From: Ophioderma brevispina | Taxonomy: Eukaryota; Echinodermata; Ophiuroidea; Amphilepidida; Ophiodermatidae | Assembly (NCBI GenBank): GCA_023653785.1 | Contig: JAMKCH010056627.1 | Span: forward strand, 29,696 to 93,695 | Direction of reading: 5' to 3' | Length of the DNA: 64,000 bases | Part shown: positions 11,736 through 23,869 of the stretch, piece by piece | Layout of the letters: every line of letters begins with the position of its first letter | How positions within the stretch are numbered: the stretch's first letter is position 1 | Notes under the pieces: generated by a model | Seen by the model: only the letters and a program-made list of their open reading frames with translations | What the model was told of the DNA's origin: nothing | Database searches by the model: none | Made by a program: the position numbers and the translations under genes

Positions 11736-13618
11736 CTGAAACATATCTATTTTTTTTCTGCTTCCAACTGTATTTATGTTATCAGTCGGATGGTGTATTG
11801 AGTCCATCCCTCAATGCACCGATTTTTGTGTCCCTGTGAGTTTAAAAAAAATCCTATTCTTACGAAAACAACATTAAAACTCTGACTTTTACTCTCATTT
11901 AAAAGCCCAATTTAAAGTGCTAGTACCGCCATTGTTCCAATAATTTACTTGCAAGAGGCCACTTCACGTGCACTGCCTGTTGCAATATGCAGGGGTTATA
12001 GCTGAATTTTGTTTGTTCTCGTTTTATTGTAGTTGTTCGTTTTTTTGTAAAGTTCTATTAAGATTTCAAAACAAAATTCCTTTTAATTTTTCAGCGCCAG
12101 ACGGTTGACGCGATTAGGACTCAATTTGGATGCCATACGTCACGCGACCATTGTCACAAATGGATAGCGTTGCATAGGTCACGCCTGTATATTGCCTATC
12201 ACCTTGCCAGTTTCGGCACCGCTTCGGGGGGGGGGGGGGGGGGGGAGGGGCAAAGTTGAAATTTGCATCGGGCCATTTGTGGGAGGGACAAATATCAAAA
12301 ATTCAAAGATTTTTAAATTTTTTGCCTCCAAAGCTCTAGCGCTTATTTGCCAACTCCATTTTTCTTCTGGTCGGGGCCAAGTTGTGTGTGGTGGTTTGTG
12401 GGGGGGGGGGGGGGGGGGGGGGGGATGGGGAGAGCAACATTGTGTCACCCCCCCCCCGGCGCCGCCATGCACACTGCTCCAAAAGCATGACGTTTTATCA
12501 TTGACACACAAAACAACAAAACAAACTAATAACAGCCCATCCATACATAGGGTCAGTGCGGACCATTTTTTTTCAGGGTGCAAAAGAAGGGGGCCACATT
12601 ATTTCCATGGGGGCAAGCATATAAAATTTGTTATGCTATGTTGTTTTCAATGAAGATTCCAAAAGGGGAAGCCCCCCCCCCCCTCCCCGGTACCCCTGCT
12701 CATATGGGTAGGCCTATAGTACTTCAGAGAGTTCTTTGCTGAACATTAAATTCCTTTTATTAACATTATCATTTTACTAATGTTATTAAAAGTAACATAC
12801 CAGATTTTTAAAGAAAAATAAAAGATAACATGACATGCATATATATCAGAACTCGAAAACTTCATGCCTGTGTAAAGTGACATCTCAAACACTGCAGCTA
12901 TGTGACCGTACGGATCTGTTATTCAAAATTTTAGTACTTTTCCTTGCAAAACGGAAGTGTACAATTGTGAGTGCACCGTGCCAGCACATACTTGGCTGCT
13001 TTTCTTTTTACAAACCTATGTGAAACCATACGCAAACGAAACGATACTGATGGCTGAATTATGAACATCCCAGCGGAGGAAATGCGAACAGCCTGGTGTT
13101 TCTTGCGATAAAGCACCTCAAACGAAAACCATGATTGGGATTTGTTGCACACTTGAAACTAATTTCAGAAACCTTCAGTGTAATTAGTAAACTCGTGGAC
13201 ACACCCCTTTCGCAAGAGATCTTTTGTATACAATGTGCTAGAAAAGAAGCCGTATAAGGTCTGTGAACACACTTGAGACTTCGTCGTTATCAGTCCATTT
13301 TTGGTTTGCTTAGTGGCGTATATTAGTTCATTCACAAGGCTACAAGGATTCACAATGTCACGTTTTCTCACCTGTACGTACGCCACGTCTACTGGCTTAG
13401 CGGCTGTGTTCATCTTTATCTCTGTAGTAGGACTCCCGTTGTACTAGTCATTTCCAGTTTGGTTAGGCTTCCTTTCTTCTGTAACAGTTTTGTGATTTTT
13501 CTTTCCTTGATTTGACGGATCCCTGCAACTGATAACTGTGCCATCTAACCACTTGTTTATACTAGCCATCTGCTGTATTTTTCAGCCTGTCTCGTTAAAA
13601 CATTCATTGTGACCACAC
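11736..13618. other. Unannotated interval with G/C homopolymer runs
   Basis: Long G-runs occur at 12225-12246 and 12400-12424, and C-runs at 12449-12457 and 12671-12682. Open frames across them (Pro/Gly-rich) are artefacts of the runs. No gene recognised. Confidence 0.4.
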
Positions 13619-14452
13619 TTAACACTTAAGTGACAAGGGGGGGGGGTTTCCTATGGGCCCCCAAAATTTGTTTTCGCGCTGGCCGCTTTACCGCGTGGGA
13701 TTTTGGCGCCGAAATTTTTTTAATTGTCTGACTTCTTTTTAAATGCGCTTCTTTTTCATCCCAAAATAATTAAATCGGCCAAGCCGTGACTGAGTTAATA
13801 GTGGGGATCCCATGGAACCCCCCCCCCCCCCCTTGGGCCTAACGGAAGTCATTTCAGAATTTTTTACAAATAAGAATAGAAACCAAGGAACCAAACAATT
13901 TTTTTTTGCTGATATAGAGTTCACACACCCATGTAAGTAAACATTAGTAGTAACATAAAAAATTAACCCTGTATGTGCTGAAAACAAACAATTTCATCAT
14001 GGATGTTGCCAAACCGTTACTGTACAAACTCTTGGTAAATTGACGTGTTTTTGCAACACCCGTAAAAAAATACAGGATTCCCTAAAAAACTTCTAGTTTT
14101 GTGTTAAATATATTTTTTGGGGCTTCTAGAATATATATCAACATAAAATAAGTTTTCAAAATGTTTTATAAACAAAATAATAAAATTAAAAAATTTTCCT
14201 CTTTTTTCCCATTTTCGCCGTGTTTTGAAAACAATGTTTTTGCCCCTAATTTTTTTCTTTTTTTTACCTTTGTATTTTTGGAGTTTTGTTTTTTTGTTTG
14301 GGGTTGTCTTATAATTCTTCACATGTGGTATAAATTTCGTGCAAAAATTCCATCGGGCAAGTGTTTCCTATAGGGGGTGGGTGTCCCATGGAACCCCCCC
14401 CCCCCCCTGGGGCACCCACGGGAGTGAAAACCCCTGGTCACTTAAGTGTTAA
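13619..14452. mobile_element. TTAA-flanked element, family C (834 bp)
   Basis: The ends are TTAACACTTAAGTGAC followed by AGGGG, and the exact inverse GTCACTTAAGTGTTAA. Two internal CCATGGAACCCCC segments with long C-runs (about 13810 and 14385) suggest internal duplication. No transposase. Confidence 0.75.
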
Positions 14453-14840
14453 CATATGATTCTGTACCACGTAATCAATTAATTCAATTTGGCCGCCAAT
14501 ACAATAAGTGTCTGATCGTGATTTACTTTTGACTGCAGTTTGTAATTTGGTTTTCTATACTGGCATTTTGACAGTCACTAAATTAAATAAAACCATAAGA
14601 AAATAGTTTTTCAAAAAATGCGATATAATTCTTCATTATAGCATCCACGATGGCGTCGGCGATAGTCGATACTCCAACTGGCTATAAAATTCATAAATGT
14701 GTCTAACCTAGTACTGCAAATGTTTGTGTAAGTCAAGCAGATCAGTCTGTTACATATTAGGTAATCATAGCCATCCGATGCATCCAGATGGAATTCCCAA
14801 GATGGGTATCCAAATGGCCTGGAAAAATACGGCGAAATCA

Positions 14841-15477
14841 TTAATAGTCAGAGATATATTTCCTCTTGGGTATTGCTAATTTTAGGCGTCCATTGTGAGG
14901 CATCCATTTGGGATATTGATGAATAACGATCAATGTTACTTAAGATTTTTTAGAAGTGATAACCAACTAAAAACCAACCACAAAAAATGTACAGCCTACA
15001 GCGTGAATGAATTGGCCCCCTGACAATCTGGCAGCCGTACTGACGCCCATCTAGGATGCCATCTTGAAGATCTCAGCAATCACTCTGATTATGTATGTAA
15101 TCTGAAAGTGAACAGGAGAGATTTTTTTTTTGAGAAAACACTTCTCTCCTCTCTAAATTGCCCTTGATCGTTGTATAGACCACCGACCGAGGACGTTTCG
15201 ATGGTTTATTGGACAAACAAGACGGAAGAAAACCGCAAACCTTGTTTTGGAACTGGGACCTGATATCCTTAATCGGTCCCTATAAGAAAAACCATGCTTG
15301 ATTCTGTCGTACCCGACAGAAATTACTAAATCATCACTCTCATTACATAAGACGGCGTATTCGGCTATTCACTTTAGGAGTGATCTTAATACATTGGTAA
15401 ACATTCCAAATATGCAAAAAAAATGGGTTTGCAAAAAAAATGAGGGCGCCGTCGTCGGGAAATCTCTGACTCTTTAA
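14841..15477. mobile_element. TTAA-flanked element, family D (637 bp)
   Basis: The left end TTAATAGTCAGAGATATAT and the complement of the right end (TTAAAGAGTCAGAGATTTC) are similar inverted ends. The right end matches the fragment at 5694. The central part shows no domain. Confidence 0.5.
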
Positions 15478-15941
15478 CTGCTTGAATGCGTTACTAGGAT
15501 TATACACATGCCATTACAGCTCTTGGCTATATGTATAACGAATTGTGCCTTTTGTATCCATCTTAAAATGGTTTAGTGATTTGATAGATTATCAAGTTAT
15601 TGAAGCTAATTCATAATGGTATACATAACCATATACCAAGTTACCATTCCACGGTCAAAAGTATAGATAAGTATCAGAAGCTTTGTTGTATTGGCGGTCG
15701 TATTGAATTTCTAATAGGTGGTTTAATAATCAGATTTTAATGGTCACAATGGGTGTTTTGACTGAAAGGCAAAACACAAATACAACTTTTGAGCAATTAA
15801 CAGGATGCGTTTTTAGTGTTTTGGTGGCCATTATGGATTTTTGCGTTTCTTCTTCACTGTTTTTCATCTGCATGGCATCCATCGGATTCAGATTCAGCAG
15901 GACAAAAATGGTCTTGGAACCGTTGAAAAACATTTTTAAAA

Positions 15942-16161
15942 ATGGCTGGTATTTTGAAAGGGAGTTTAATTTTAACCCTTTTTTACTTTCAAAGTACTGT
16001 GAAAATTAAATTAATGCCGTGAGAAAATCCCTCATGGATAGGAATTTTCTCACTCATCAGCACACACACAGGATGTTGGAAAGAAAAAGGTCCACTATGT
16101 AGGACTACCCTGATTTAAAACATGGGTCTAAAGTTAGACTCCCTTTCAGAATACCGGCCAT
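15942..16161. mobile_element. Short inverted-repeat MITE (220 bp)
   Basis: The 28-bp left arm starting ATGGCTGGTATT and containing GAAAGGGAGT is mirrored by the right arm (ACTCCCTTTC, then AATACCGGCCAT) with two or three mismatches. No clear target duplication seen. Confidence 0.65.
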
Positions 16162-16794
16162 GTATAATATAACAAGGCACATGGTCTGTAGCCCGGACTA
16201 AATGAACTGTTTGGTTCTCCAGGTTCTCGTGGTACTGTGTCCAGCTTCTTTGTGTGAGCGCTGTTTGCATCCAAAGCGGTTCTATATAGATCGAGAGGCA
16301 ACAACGTTACGTAATGTTTAGAAATTCATCGTCTCCGCATGTTTTGCCGACCCAAAAAGAAAACATAGAGTACCAACAATAGAAAACAGTGGCTGCCTCC
16401 GCTTCTTCCACAACTGTTGGGTGACGCTTTGCATAACACTTAATCGGTGGTGATACAATTGATTGTATGTTAGAGGTGGCAGGTGTAATATAGTGCACCT
16501 GGATCCATTGTGCTCAGAGACTCTTTTGTCTCATAATGCAATGCGCGCTTAGTGAAAGCATTGTATTCATTGAGGCGGTTTGATTAAATCAAGACGACTG
16601 ACGTGTCATTTATTCGTTGTGTGGCCATGGTAGGAACAAAATTTAAAACACCCAATAGCACCCAACATCCAACAACTGATATTTTGGCGATTTTGTATCC
16701 GATTGAATTAGGTGTGTAGCCAAGCCGCCCAAACTAATAATATTCGTGCATATTCAAAAACTGTCAGCGCCCGCACAGGGACACTGGTTTTGAA
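16162..16794. other. Unannotated interval
   Basis: No recognised domain. A 63-residue open frame at 16307-16498 (minus) has no family match I can name. Confidence 0.35.
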
Positions 16795-17037
16795 TGGGCT
16801 TCACCCCTTGAGTTGCATCATGCTGGGGCGGCAGCGCTGTAGACCAGGGCCAAGGCAATGGTGCGTAGAGTCGTTGGACTGGTACCCATGAGGATCCAGC
16901 AGTCGCACAGGAGGTTTATTCCTCGAAAATACCTTGGGGCATACGAACTCGAGGTGCTGCAGAAGTAAGCTGCCGGTCAACTTTACTCTCCCTCTAGGTT
17001 GGTGTAGGATTGTAATGACAGAGGTCTCCAGTGAGGT

Positions 17038-17267
17038 CGTGGCGGGAAACCAGCGGGGGGCAGGGGGGCGGAGCCCCCCAAACGGAGGAAAGGGGGGAAA
17101 AAAAAAAGGGAGGAGGGGAAAAGAAAGGGACCCTGCCCCCCCTTCTGCCCCCCCAAATGACGACTTTTGTACAGTGTCTATGGAGAAGGACCCAAAAATT
17201 GCCCCCTCAAAAAATGTCTTGGCACCCCTTCTGCCCCCCACTTGCAAAGGTTCTGGTTACGCCACTG
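17038..17267. mobile_element. hAT-type MITE inserted in the LINE
   Basis: The right end GTTACGCCACTG is the inverse of the degraded left end CGTGGCGGGAAAC. The flanks AGTGAGGT (17030-17037) and ATTGAGGT (17268-17275) match at 7 of 8. LINE reading sense resumes on both sides. Same family as 601-808. The inside is rich in G/C runs. Confidence 0.75.
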
Positions 17268-18055
17268 ATTGAGGTTGAAAATTTGAAGCTGCGATTTAGC
17301 CTCTTTGGTGTTGAAGTGGAAGGCATTAGCGGTGGCCTTGGCTTTGCTCAGCTTCAGGCTCCAGTCTGAGATATTGCGCAAGTAGGACCATATCGCAGTA
17401 TAATGTCTGTTCTACTTCTGTCCAACTGCTTTCCGAGTAAGAATGGCAAGATTCGTCGACGTAGCCATATTGTGTAGATGTTGTTTGAGGTAATCGCTGA
17501 TATACCATTTTGAGCAGCATGGGCGCCAGTACAGACCCTTGTGGTACTCCGTTCCTCGAGCAGACGACGCAGACGACGACTCTGCCCATCACTGTCTACC
17601 GGTTTGCAAGCAGGTTACATTATGAATTGTTCAAGGTTACGATTCCGGGATGGTCCCAGGAGAATCGTGAGTGTCCAGGCGCTGTGCCTTACGACGCTTT
17701 TCAAAGCTTTCTCAATATCAGTTGTGAGTTTTTACAATATGGTGGACAGTGCTCCAGCCACGTCGAAATCCTGCTTGTTTTTGTCAGGCAGATGGGGTTC
17801 GAGACGGCTCCAGCCGGGCACAGGATCACCTTCTCCTAGGGTTGAACAGGCTTGTTTGGTTTGGAGATTGCGATGATAGTAGCCCTCCTCCGATCTTGGG
17901 TAAGGACTGGTTGGTTAGGCAACATTTGTAGCACGCCTGGAGCTCATCAGACACCGTGGGCCGCATTGCATCAGGAACTCCGCTTGTATATAATCATGCC
18001 AATGGGCCCTTCCACTCTTTAGTTGGCTGATAGCAGAGGTAAGCTCATCTATAGT

Positions 18056-19000
18056 AGGATTTTTTTATTCCTGTCAGTTCATTAAAAGTTTTTGGGGCGT
18101 GTCGACGATTCCATTCGTTCTGAGAGGGTGTATGTTTTACCCACTAATTCAATAGAAATTCTAATGTTACGATGTCGGATCAGATTAAGGCCATAATTAA
18201 AACATGTCCCTTTCTCACGAAGAAAATAATGCAAGGCAAATGCACTGAATAAATTCCAACATCAAAACTTGAACAAACTGAAGCATTCAACATAAGAAAA
18301 GAAAATGATACGAATAAGTAGGGCCTAATTATTACTCGCTAAAATTTATTTGTCATTATTGTTGGAAGAGGGAGAATCTCCACTATCAGAATCCTCCACC
18401 ATTTTTACAATCACATCAGGAATTTCAATACTACATATGTTGTTGTTTTTCCAGTATGATTTTTCTATATCAACAACTGCTTGCATGTTTTTTCCTTCAT
18501 TCAGTATTTTTCGTCACTAAGAAATATTAGAAAATCTGATACGTTTAAGCCTCGTTTACGCTGGTTTACATTTATTCGTCTTGTTCCAGAAATAATGTTT
18601 GACGTCTTTGTCCAATCATAATCGAAGTACTAAAAGTTTTGGTCACTCATAACGAACTACAATATTTACGTGGCCTAATCCTCCTCAGATTTAGAGGCTC
18701 ACCCGGCCTCGATTTTCATGACACATTACCCCTTCTTTGATTGTCTCCAAACAAAGTAATCGATAGCGTGTCTCAGACTGTAAGACAATCTATTCAATTG
18801 AATCTGGTATGAAGCCTTTACATATTCGATACTAAAAGGGTTCATGTAAATTGGGTTTAAAGCATCTTATTCTGCTGAACAAAGTTGAGCATTTCAGCTG
18901 TTAATACGGCTTTTTAGTTTTGATCTCAACACATCCCCTCCAGATGTGTTCGTACCATCGACAATAATTATGCGTTTACTGACAGGAATAAAAAATCAGA
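18056..19000. mobile_element. 945-bp TIR element inserted between endonuclease and RT of the LINE
   Basis: The left end contains TTTTTTATTCCTGTCAGT and the right end its inverse ACTGACAGGAATAAAAAA. CTATAGT is found on both sides (18049-18055 and 19001-19007). LINE coding sense is present on both sides and absent inside. No transposase recognised. Confidence 0.75.
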
Positions 19001-20068
19001 CTATAGTGAGAAGGATGTTGAAAGTGACCCGTCCACGCCGGGGGCTCGACGAAGTTTGGTGATCTCTTGGTGATCTCAATGTTCTTGAAACGACCATTTG
19101 TGAGGAGTTGCTCAGCAGTTGAGTTGGCAGTCGCTGGACATTTCGATTTGTAGTTGTATTCCACCTTCCAGAGTCGAAACTGTCTGGTTGCTTGGGGTCG
19201 TGCAAAAGTTGTACGCCGGATTTGGAAGCCCGGTCCTCTCGGGTAGCTCCGTCAGGGTTGGTATTCCTTTAACCCCAGGTAATGCTATGACTGTTAAAGT
19301 CACCAGCGTAAATGCAAGGTGCACCATAAGTGGGTAGAGAGTCTGCTTGAAGCCGATGGTTAGGTGGCTTGTAGACATTGGTGACATGAACACCTGCAAT
19401 TTGGGTCGTTGCCCATTCCAGGGTGGAGTCTGCAGGCGAGGTTGCAATTTGTTTCCATTGGGCTGAGTTACTATAGCAAAGGTGGCAATCCCATGGGTAG
19501 TGCTCTCGGTGTGTGCAGCTAGAGTGTAGCCGCAAATGTTCAGAATGGAACTGTTGGTAGCGCGTGTCTCTTGGAGGAGAATCGCAGTGACTTAATGTGT
19601 TTGTGTAAGGTGTTCGATGATGTTGATCTTTGCCCTAGTGAGACCTTCCACATTCAGTTGGAGCACTGAGATGCCATCTGACTTGACATCCGGTGATGCC
19701 TGCCCTAATGAGGGAACGTGTTCCAGACTGGCATCAGATTGTGTCCTCTAACGTGGCATGATAAAAATACAGTGAGATAAAAAAAAGACAACAGTGAGTT
19801 AAAAAGACAGTGAATTAAAAAGACAACAGATGTTAGCGTAGCCTCAGTTGATTATCATTCGCCTGAAAAGATCAGTTTCCGGGGTTCACCACGAGGAGGT
19901 TGATAATCTTGAACCCCATTAGAAATAAAGGAGGACGCGAGGTTTGGGTCGTGCTGATTTTTTTTCTGCAGCCAAAGGTGGCAAATATTTTATTTATACT
20001 TTTTCAAGGGCGTTTTTTTTTTATTTCTCAGAGGGGTGAATTCAAATGTGTTTTGTTTTGCTTGTTTG

Positions 20069-20169
20069 TTTCACTGTAAAAAAAGGTTTAGAAACGTGGT
20101 GCAAAGAAGTGTTTAGGCATTAAACATGCCAAATTTCCAAACACTTTGTATCAAATGCCTAAACACTTG
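20069..20169 (+). repeat. Left part of a CACTGTAAAAA-type repeat
   Basis: CACTGTAAAAAAAGG followed by TTTAGAAACGTGGTGCA resembles, in inverse, sequence at 33714-33760. It forms the host sequence into which the twin MITEs are inserted. Confidence 0.45.
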
Positions 20170-20684
20170 GGCCCGTATTCCAAAAAGGTGTTTAGCGTGA
20201 TTTTAAGCTAAACGAACGTTTAAATGTGAGATAAACATATGGCTTAAGTAAACGCAATTCCAGAAAGGAGTTTAAAGTTAAACGCAAATTTAACTCCGCC
20301 AAAATACATCGAAATTAAAACTAGGTACGGAGCTAGTTTAAGAAGTGTTCTAATGTGTGCTTACATCAAGTGCACGATTCATTGCACTGTCCAATTGACA
20401 ACAGCAAAGGTACATATCATTCTCGTCGAGTTCGTGTATTTTAAACGCCACGGAAAGCCAAGGTACACTTGGTTCGTTCAACCATTAAAACACAATAGGG
20501 CCTTTTATACACCCAAGTTAGGGTCTTTAAATAATGACGATGTTACTCGTGTTTAAAGCTTCTGTTTAAGTAAGTAAATGGTTAAAAAATATATTTAAAC
20601 GCGTTTGGCTTAAACGTAATTTTAAATTACGGCGATTTTAAGCTAAAATCGCGTTTAGCTAAACAAGTTTCTGGAATACGGGCC
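20170..20684. mobile_element. Harbinger-like MITE, twin 1 (515 bp)
   Basis: The terminal inverted repeats start GGCCCGTATTCCA and continue into TTTAGCG/ATTTTAAGCTA for tens of bases. TTG flanks both ends (20167-20169 and 20685-20687), a 3-bp duplication. The internal short frame 20353-20556 is not conserved as protein in the twin. Confidence 0.8.
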
Positions 20685-20719
20685 TTGGTGTCATATACCT
20701 AAACATGTTTAGCTACAAG

Positions 20720-21233
20720 GGCCCGTATTCCAAAAAGTTATTTAGCGCGATTTTAAGCTAAACGAACGTTTAAATGTGAGATAAACATATGGCTTAAGTA
20801 AACGCAATTCCAGAAAGGAGTTTAAAGCTAACGCAATTTTAACTCCGCCAAAATGCATCGAAATTTAAACTATGTACGGGGCTAGTTTGAGAAGTGTTTT
20901 AGTGTGTGTTTTCGCCAAGTGCACGGCTCATTGCACACACCAATTGACAACAGCAATGGTGCTCATCATTCTCACCCAGTTGGTGTAGCACCTTAAACGC
21001 TACGGAAAGCCATAATACACTTTGTGCGCTCAACCATTAAAACACAATAGGGCCTTTTATACACCCAAGTTAGGGTCTTTAAATAACGACGATGTTACTC
21101 GTGTTTAAAGCTTCTGTTTAAGTAAGCAAATGGTAAAAAAATTTTAAACGCGTTTTGCTTAAACGCAATTTTAAATTACGACGATTTTAAGCTAAAATCG
21201 CGTTTAGCTAAACAAGTTTCTGGAATACGGGCC
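20720..21233. mobile_element. Harbinger-like MITE, twin 2 (514 bp)
   Basis: It has the same orientation and almost the same length and sequence as 20170-20684, and lies 35 bp downstream. AAG flanks both ends (20717-20719 and 21234-21236). The different duplications show two independent insertions rather than a tandem copy. Confidence 0.8.
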
Positions 21234-21236
21234 AAG

Positions 21237-22018
21237 GTGTTTAAATATTAAACATGTTTAGACACGGTTTTATATGTGTTTTGTTTTATGTTGTTGTTCT
21301 TTCATATTTTTTTTCGATTCTTTGTACATTTTGTCAGTGAGAAAAATAGTACTTCTGAATCTAAAAGCGCCAATAAAATTAATGAGCCATCCAGCAGCTT
21401 GACCTTGTAAATAAGTGTTACTAATTATTGTTAACATAAGTTCAATCTGTGCTTGTTATATATACATATAGGAACTTAAAAAAATGTTAAGTTATGTTTT
21501 ATAGTGAATCGGTATATGTTAAACTATCAAGCAAAATGTAACTGAACACATACAAGTCGTATGTAGTTGTTAATTAAGTTCAATGTTAGAACCGTTGGCT
21601 CAAATTTTACCCAACAAACGAGATTTCGATACCGATCCAACGGTTTTTTTTTTTTTTTTTTGAGGGGGGTGTAGAATTTGACCCACTCGGTGTTTTTTAT
21701 TTACCCATTATTTACTCGGGTAAAATTTGTACCACACAAATTGGGGTTGGCTGATAAATTACCAAAACCTTACCTTGTGTGATGATTATTTCAAAACCAT
21801 GTTTGGTGAAGAAACTTGAAAAAATAAGATAGCAATCTCACCTTAAATAAGATATGATTCAGCGGATTACTTTTGGGTGTGCATATTATTACGAATTCAT
21901 TCTACTTGTTTTGACCCACATTTTTATAGAGCGTTCCAGGAATTCGTTGAATATTTTGAAAATAAATGCTCCAACATTATATCCTTAATGAACTCCATTG
22001 GCCGGAAGGTTAACTCAT
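21237..22018. other. Unannotated AT-rich interval
   Basis: A T-run lies at 21643-21661. No gene recognised. Confidence 0.35.
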
Positions 22019-22123
22019 AAAAATTTACGCGGGAAACGAGGCCTGGAAAAGAGGCGGAAGAGCAGGACTAAGAAGCACATCAACATCAACATGTCAGTGA
22101 GAGATTGAGTCACTTCACAATCA

Positions 22124-22144
22124 ATGGCCGCAAGCACTGACAAG
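22124..22144 (+). CDS. Candidate 5' coding exon (seven codons), possibly of the UBR gene
   Basis: ATG followed by six codons (MAASTDK) ends at AAG directly before the consensus donor GTAGGT. The preceding 100 bases are purine-rich and look like a 5' UTR. The donor is phase 0, and the first recognised UBR exon at 60546 also begins in phase 0 on the same strand, so splicing would give a plausible N terminus. The 38-kb intron implied, and the absence of conservation in so short a peptide, keep this speculative. It could belong to another gene or to none. Confidence 0.25.
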
Positions 22145-23712
22145 GTAGGTATTTTATTCCAATTAGCTCGCCATCTAGGGTCTTTCTAAGAAAAAGTGCC
22201 TCATTCAGAATAATTTCAAAGAGAGGATGATTAAAGTAATCCCATAAAACAATGCGATTTGGAAATGACACTATAATGAATCACGTGCACTCCACCTGAC
22301 TTTGTTTATGAAATCATGTATGGATATGACTTTGTTGTGAAAAACAATTAGGCTTTCTTTATTTGTACATTATAACCTGAAAAATTATAATTATTAAGCC
22401 GTATTTATTATTTATTTAGTTATGTATTTATTAATTTAGTTTTTATAATAGTGATTTTGATACAATGAGTTCTATGTGAAGTACGTCAACCTGAATGGAC
22501 CCTGCGCATATGCATATGAGACAGGGTATCTCAAACCAGTTTGTGAAAAAATGAATTCTTTATGCTATATTCACCGCACAGCCCAACCAAATGTGGAAAA
22601 CGGAATTTACTGAAGGAAAGATGATCAACTCCAGATCAATTTTGATAGTGTAAACTTTGGGACGAGATTGAAGATCTCTTCGCTTACCTTTAAAGCAACA
22701 TTTGAAATGACACATGCCCTCAATTTCTCTAGAGCTTGAGATTTTGGTACTGGTGGATTTGTAAAAAAATTAAATAACTTAAACTTCCTCAAAACTGATC
22801 TATTCATGATCCACATTTCTCGAAATGACACAATTGAAATCGGAGATTCCCGATTCCAATAAGTCACTTAACAGTCGATTTTACATTCAACATTTTTGTC
22901 AATTTTCTTAATTGGTTTAAATCAAAAGTTATTTAGTGGTACTTTTTATCGTTTTTTTTTTTTTTAAGAAGCTAAAAAAATCGTTTGGTCATATTTCTTC
23001 ATTAACATTTTTCTGACTCTGACAATTATTATAATATGCTCGTCCGCCAAGGCATGGCGCGCGGAGTAAGTCTTTCTTTAATTCTCTGACAACCGACATG
23101 TACTTTTACCCCCAACGCATTGTGGGACTGCTTTCCCTCGTCCTCTGAATGTAAACTAAACATACACACTAACACACACACACATACACACCCACCTACA
23201 CAACCACTAAGTCAATGACCTTGTCACTGAAATCTGACCCATCCTCATCAAGACTTGATAGTGGATGCAGATATGCCTAATAATGATCATGAAATTAAAA
23301 CATGAGAATATGATCTTTACAAGTGAGATGTTTTTGACTCATCGTCAGTATGGTGCCGCTATGGCTCAGCCTTCACAATCCAAATTCTCAATTGTATGCT
23401 AACTTAGACGCTTATAAATCTTCAGTACTTCTTTGTTAACAACGAATTTGATGCGATTTATATGCAAAGCCGGCTACTATTATATGTTGATGATTTCTTC
23501 GATATCGTCAGAGGAATTAAAAGGTTATTTTTAGGAAGTACCCTATGTGGCAATAGTGACATGTACATGTTCAGGTTTCTTTCTTTATTTATAAAACCCT
23601 ATGATAACGAACTACATTTTCCTGTGTGTTTTTTCTCTTTATTCCCTTTTCAAGGAAGTGCCCCTCCCCCGGGTGCCCCCTGCCTTTCAAAGGGAATTAT
23701 TTTGACAATATG
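22145..23712. other. Unannotated interval
   Basis: A short CA-rich stretch lies near 23160-23205. Open frames (for example 22625-22867 minus) show no domain. Confidence 0.35.
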
Positions 23713-23869
23713 CAATGGCGGATCCAGGATTTGAAAAATGTCAAAATTACCGGGGGGCTGAAAGGCTGTAACTGGTCCAAAATAGCTCAAAATGGGCTGA
23801 TTTTGCAAGAATTTGCAGAATTACCGGGAGGCGCGCGCCCCCTCCGCCCCCTCCCTGGATCCGCGCCTG
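23713..23869. mobile_element. Short MITE with GGATCCAGG termini (157 bp)
   Basis: The left end CAATGGCGGATCCAGG and right end CCTGGATCCGCGCCTG are inverted. The interior contains repeated ACCGGG/GGGAGG segments. Only five bases (ATATG) match in the flanks, so the duplication length is unclear. Confidence 0.6.

Larger units (their letters stand above)
16795..19740 (-). mobile_element. Degenerate LINE (APE-type non-LTR retrotransposon), copy 1
   Basis: The gene order on the minus strand is endonuclease, reverse transcriptase, then thumb region. The apurinic-endonuclease-like domain shows YAGDFNSHSITWG at about 19272-19316 and a following DPKQPDSFDSGRWN. The RT fingers/palm show DELTSAISQLKSG near 18040, a GFRRG-ST motif near 17765, and NGVPQGSVLAP at 17521-17550. 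The catalytic YADD is mutated to YVDE at about 17450. The thumb region resumes beyond 17037 (QHLEFV, then KVFSRNK). Many frameshifts and stops make it dead. It is interrupted at 18056-19000 and 17038-17267 by younger elements. The same family is present at 27160-30335. The clade (Jockey/CR1 side) is uncertain. The 5' part up to 19740 and a region with A-rich GACAACAGTGA repeats beyond it may be its 5' UTR. Confidence 0.85.

Noticed and set aside
12179..12653. Overlapping Pro-rich and Gly-rich frames on both strands
   Set aside because: They are produced by long G- and C-runs; no start context, splice sites or domain.
16307..16498. 63-codon frame with a suggestive IKCYAKRHPTVVEEAEA stretch
   Set aside because: I could not tie it to any family and it has no conserved neighbours.
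17510..17931. Plus-strand frames over 100 codons
   Set aside because: Antisense of the LINE reverse transcriptase on the minus strand.
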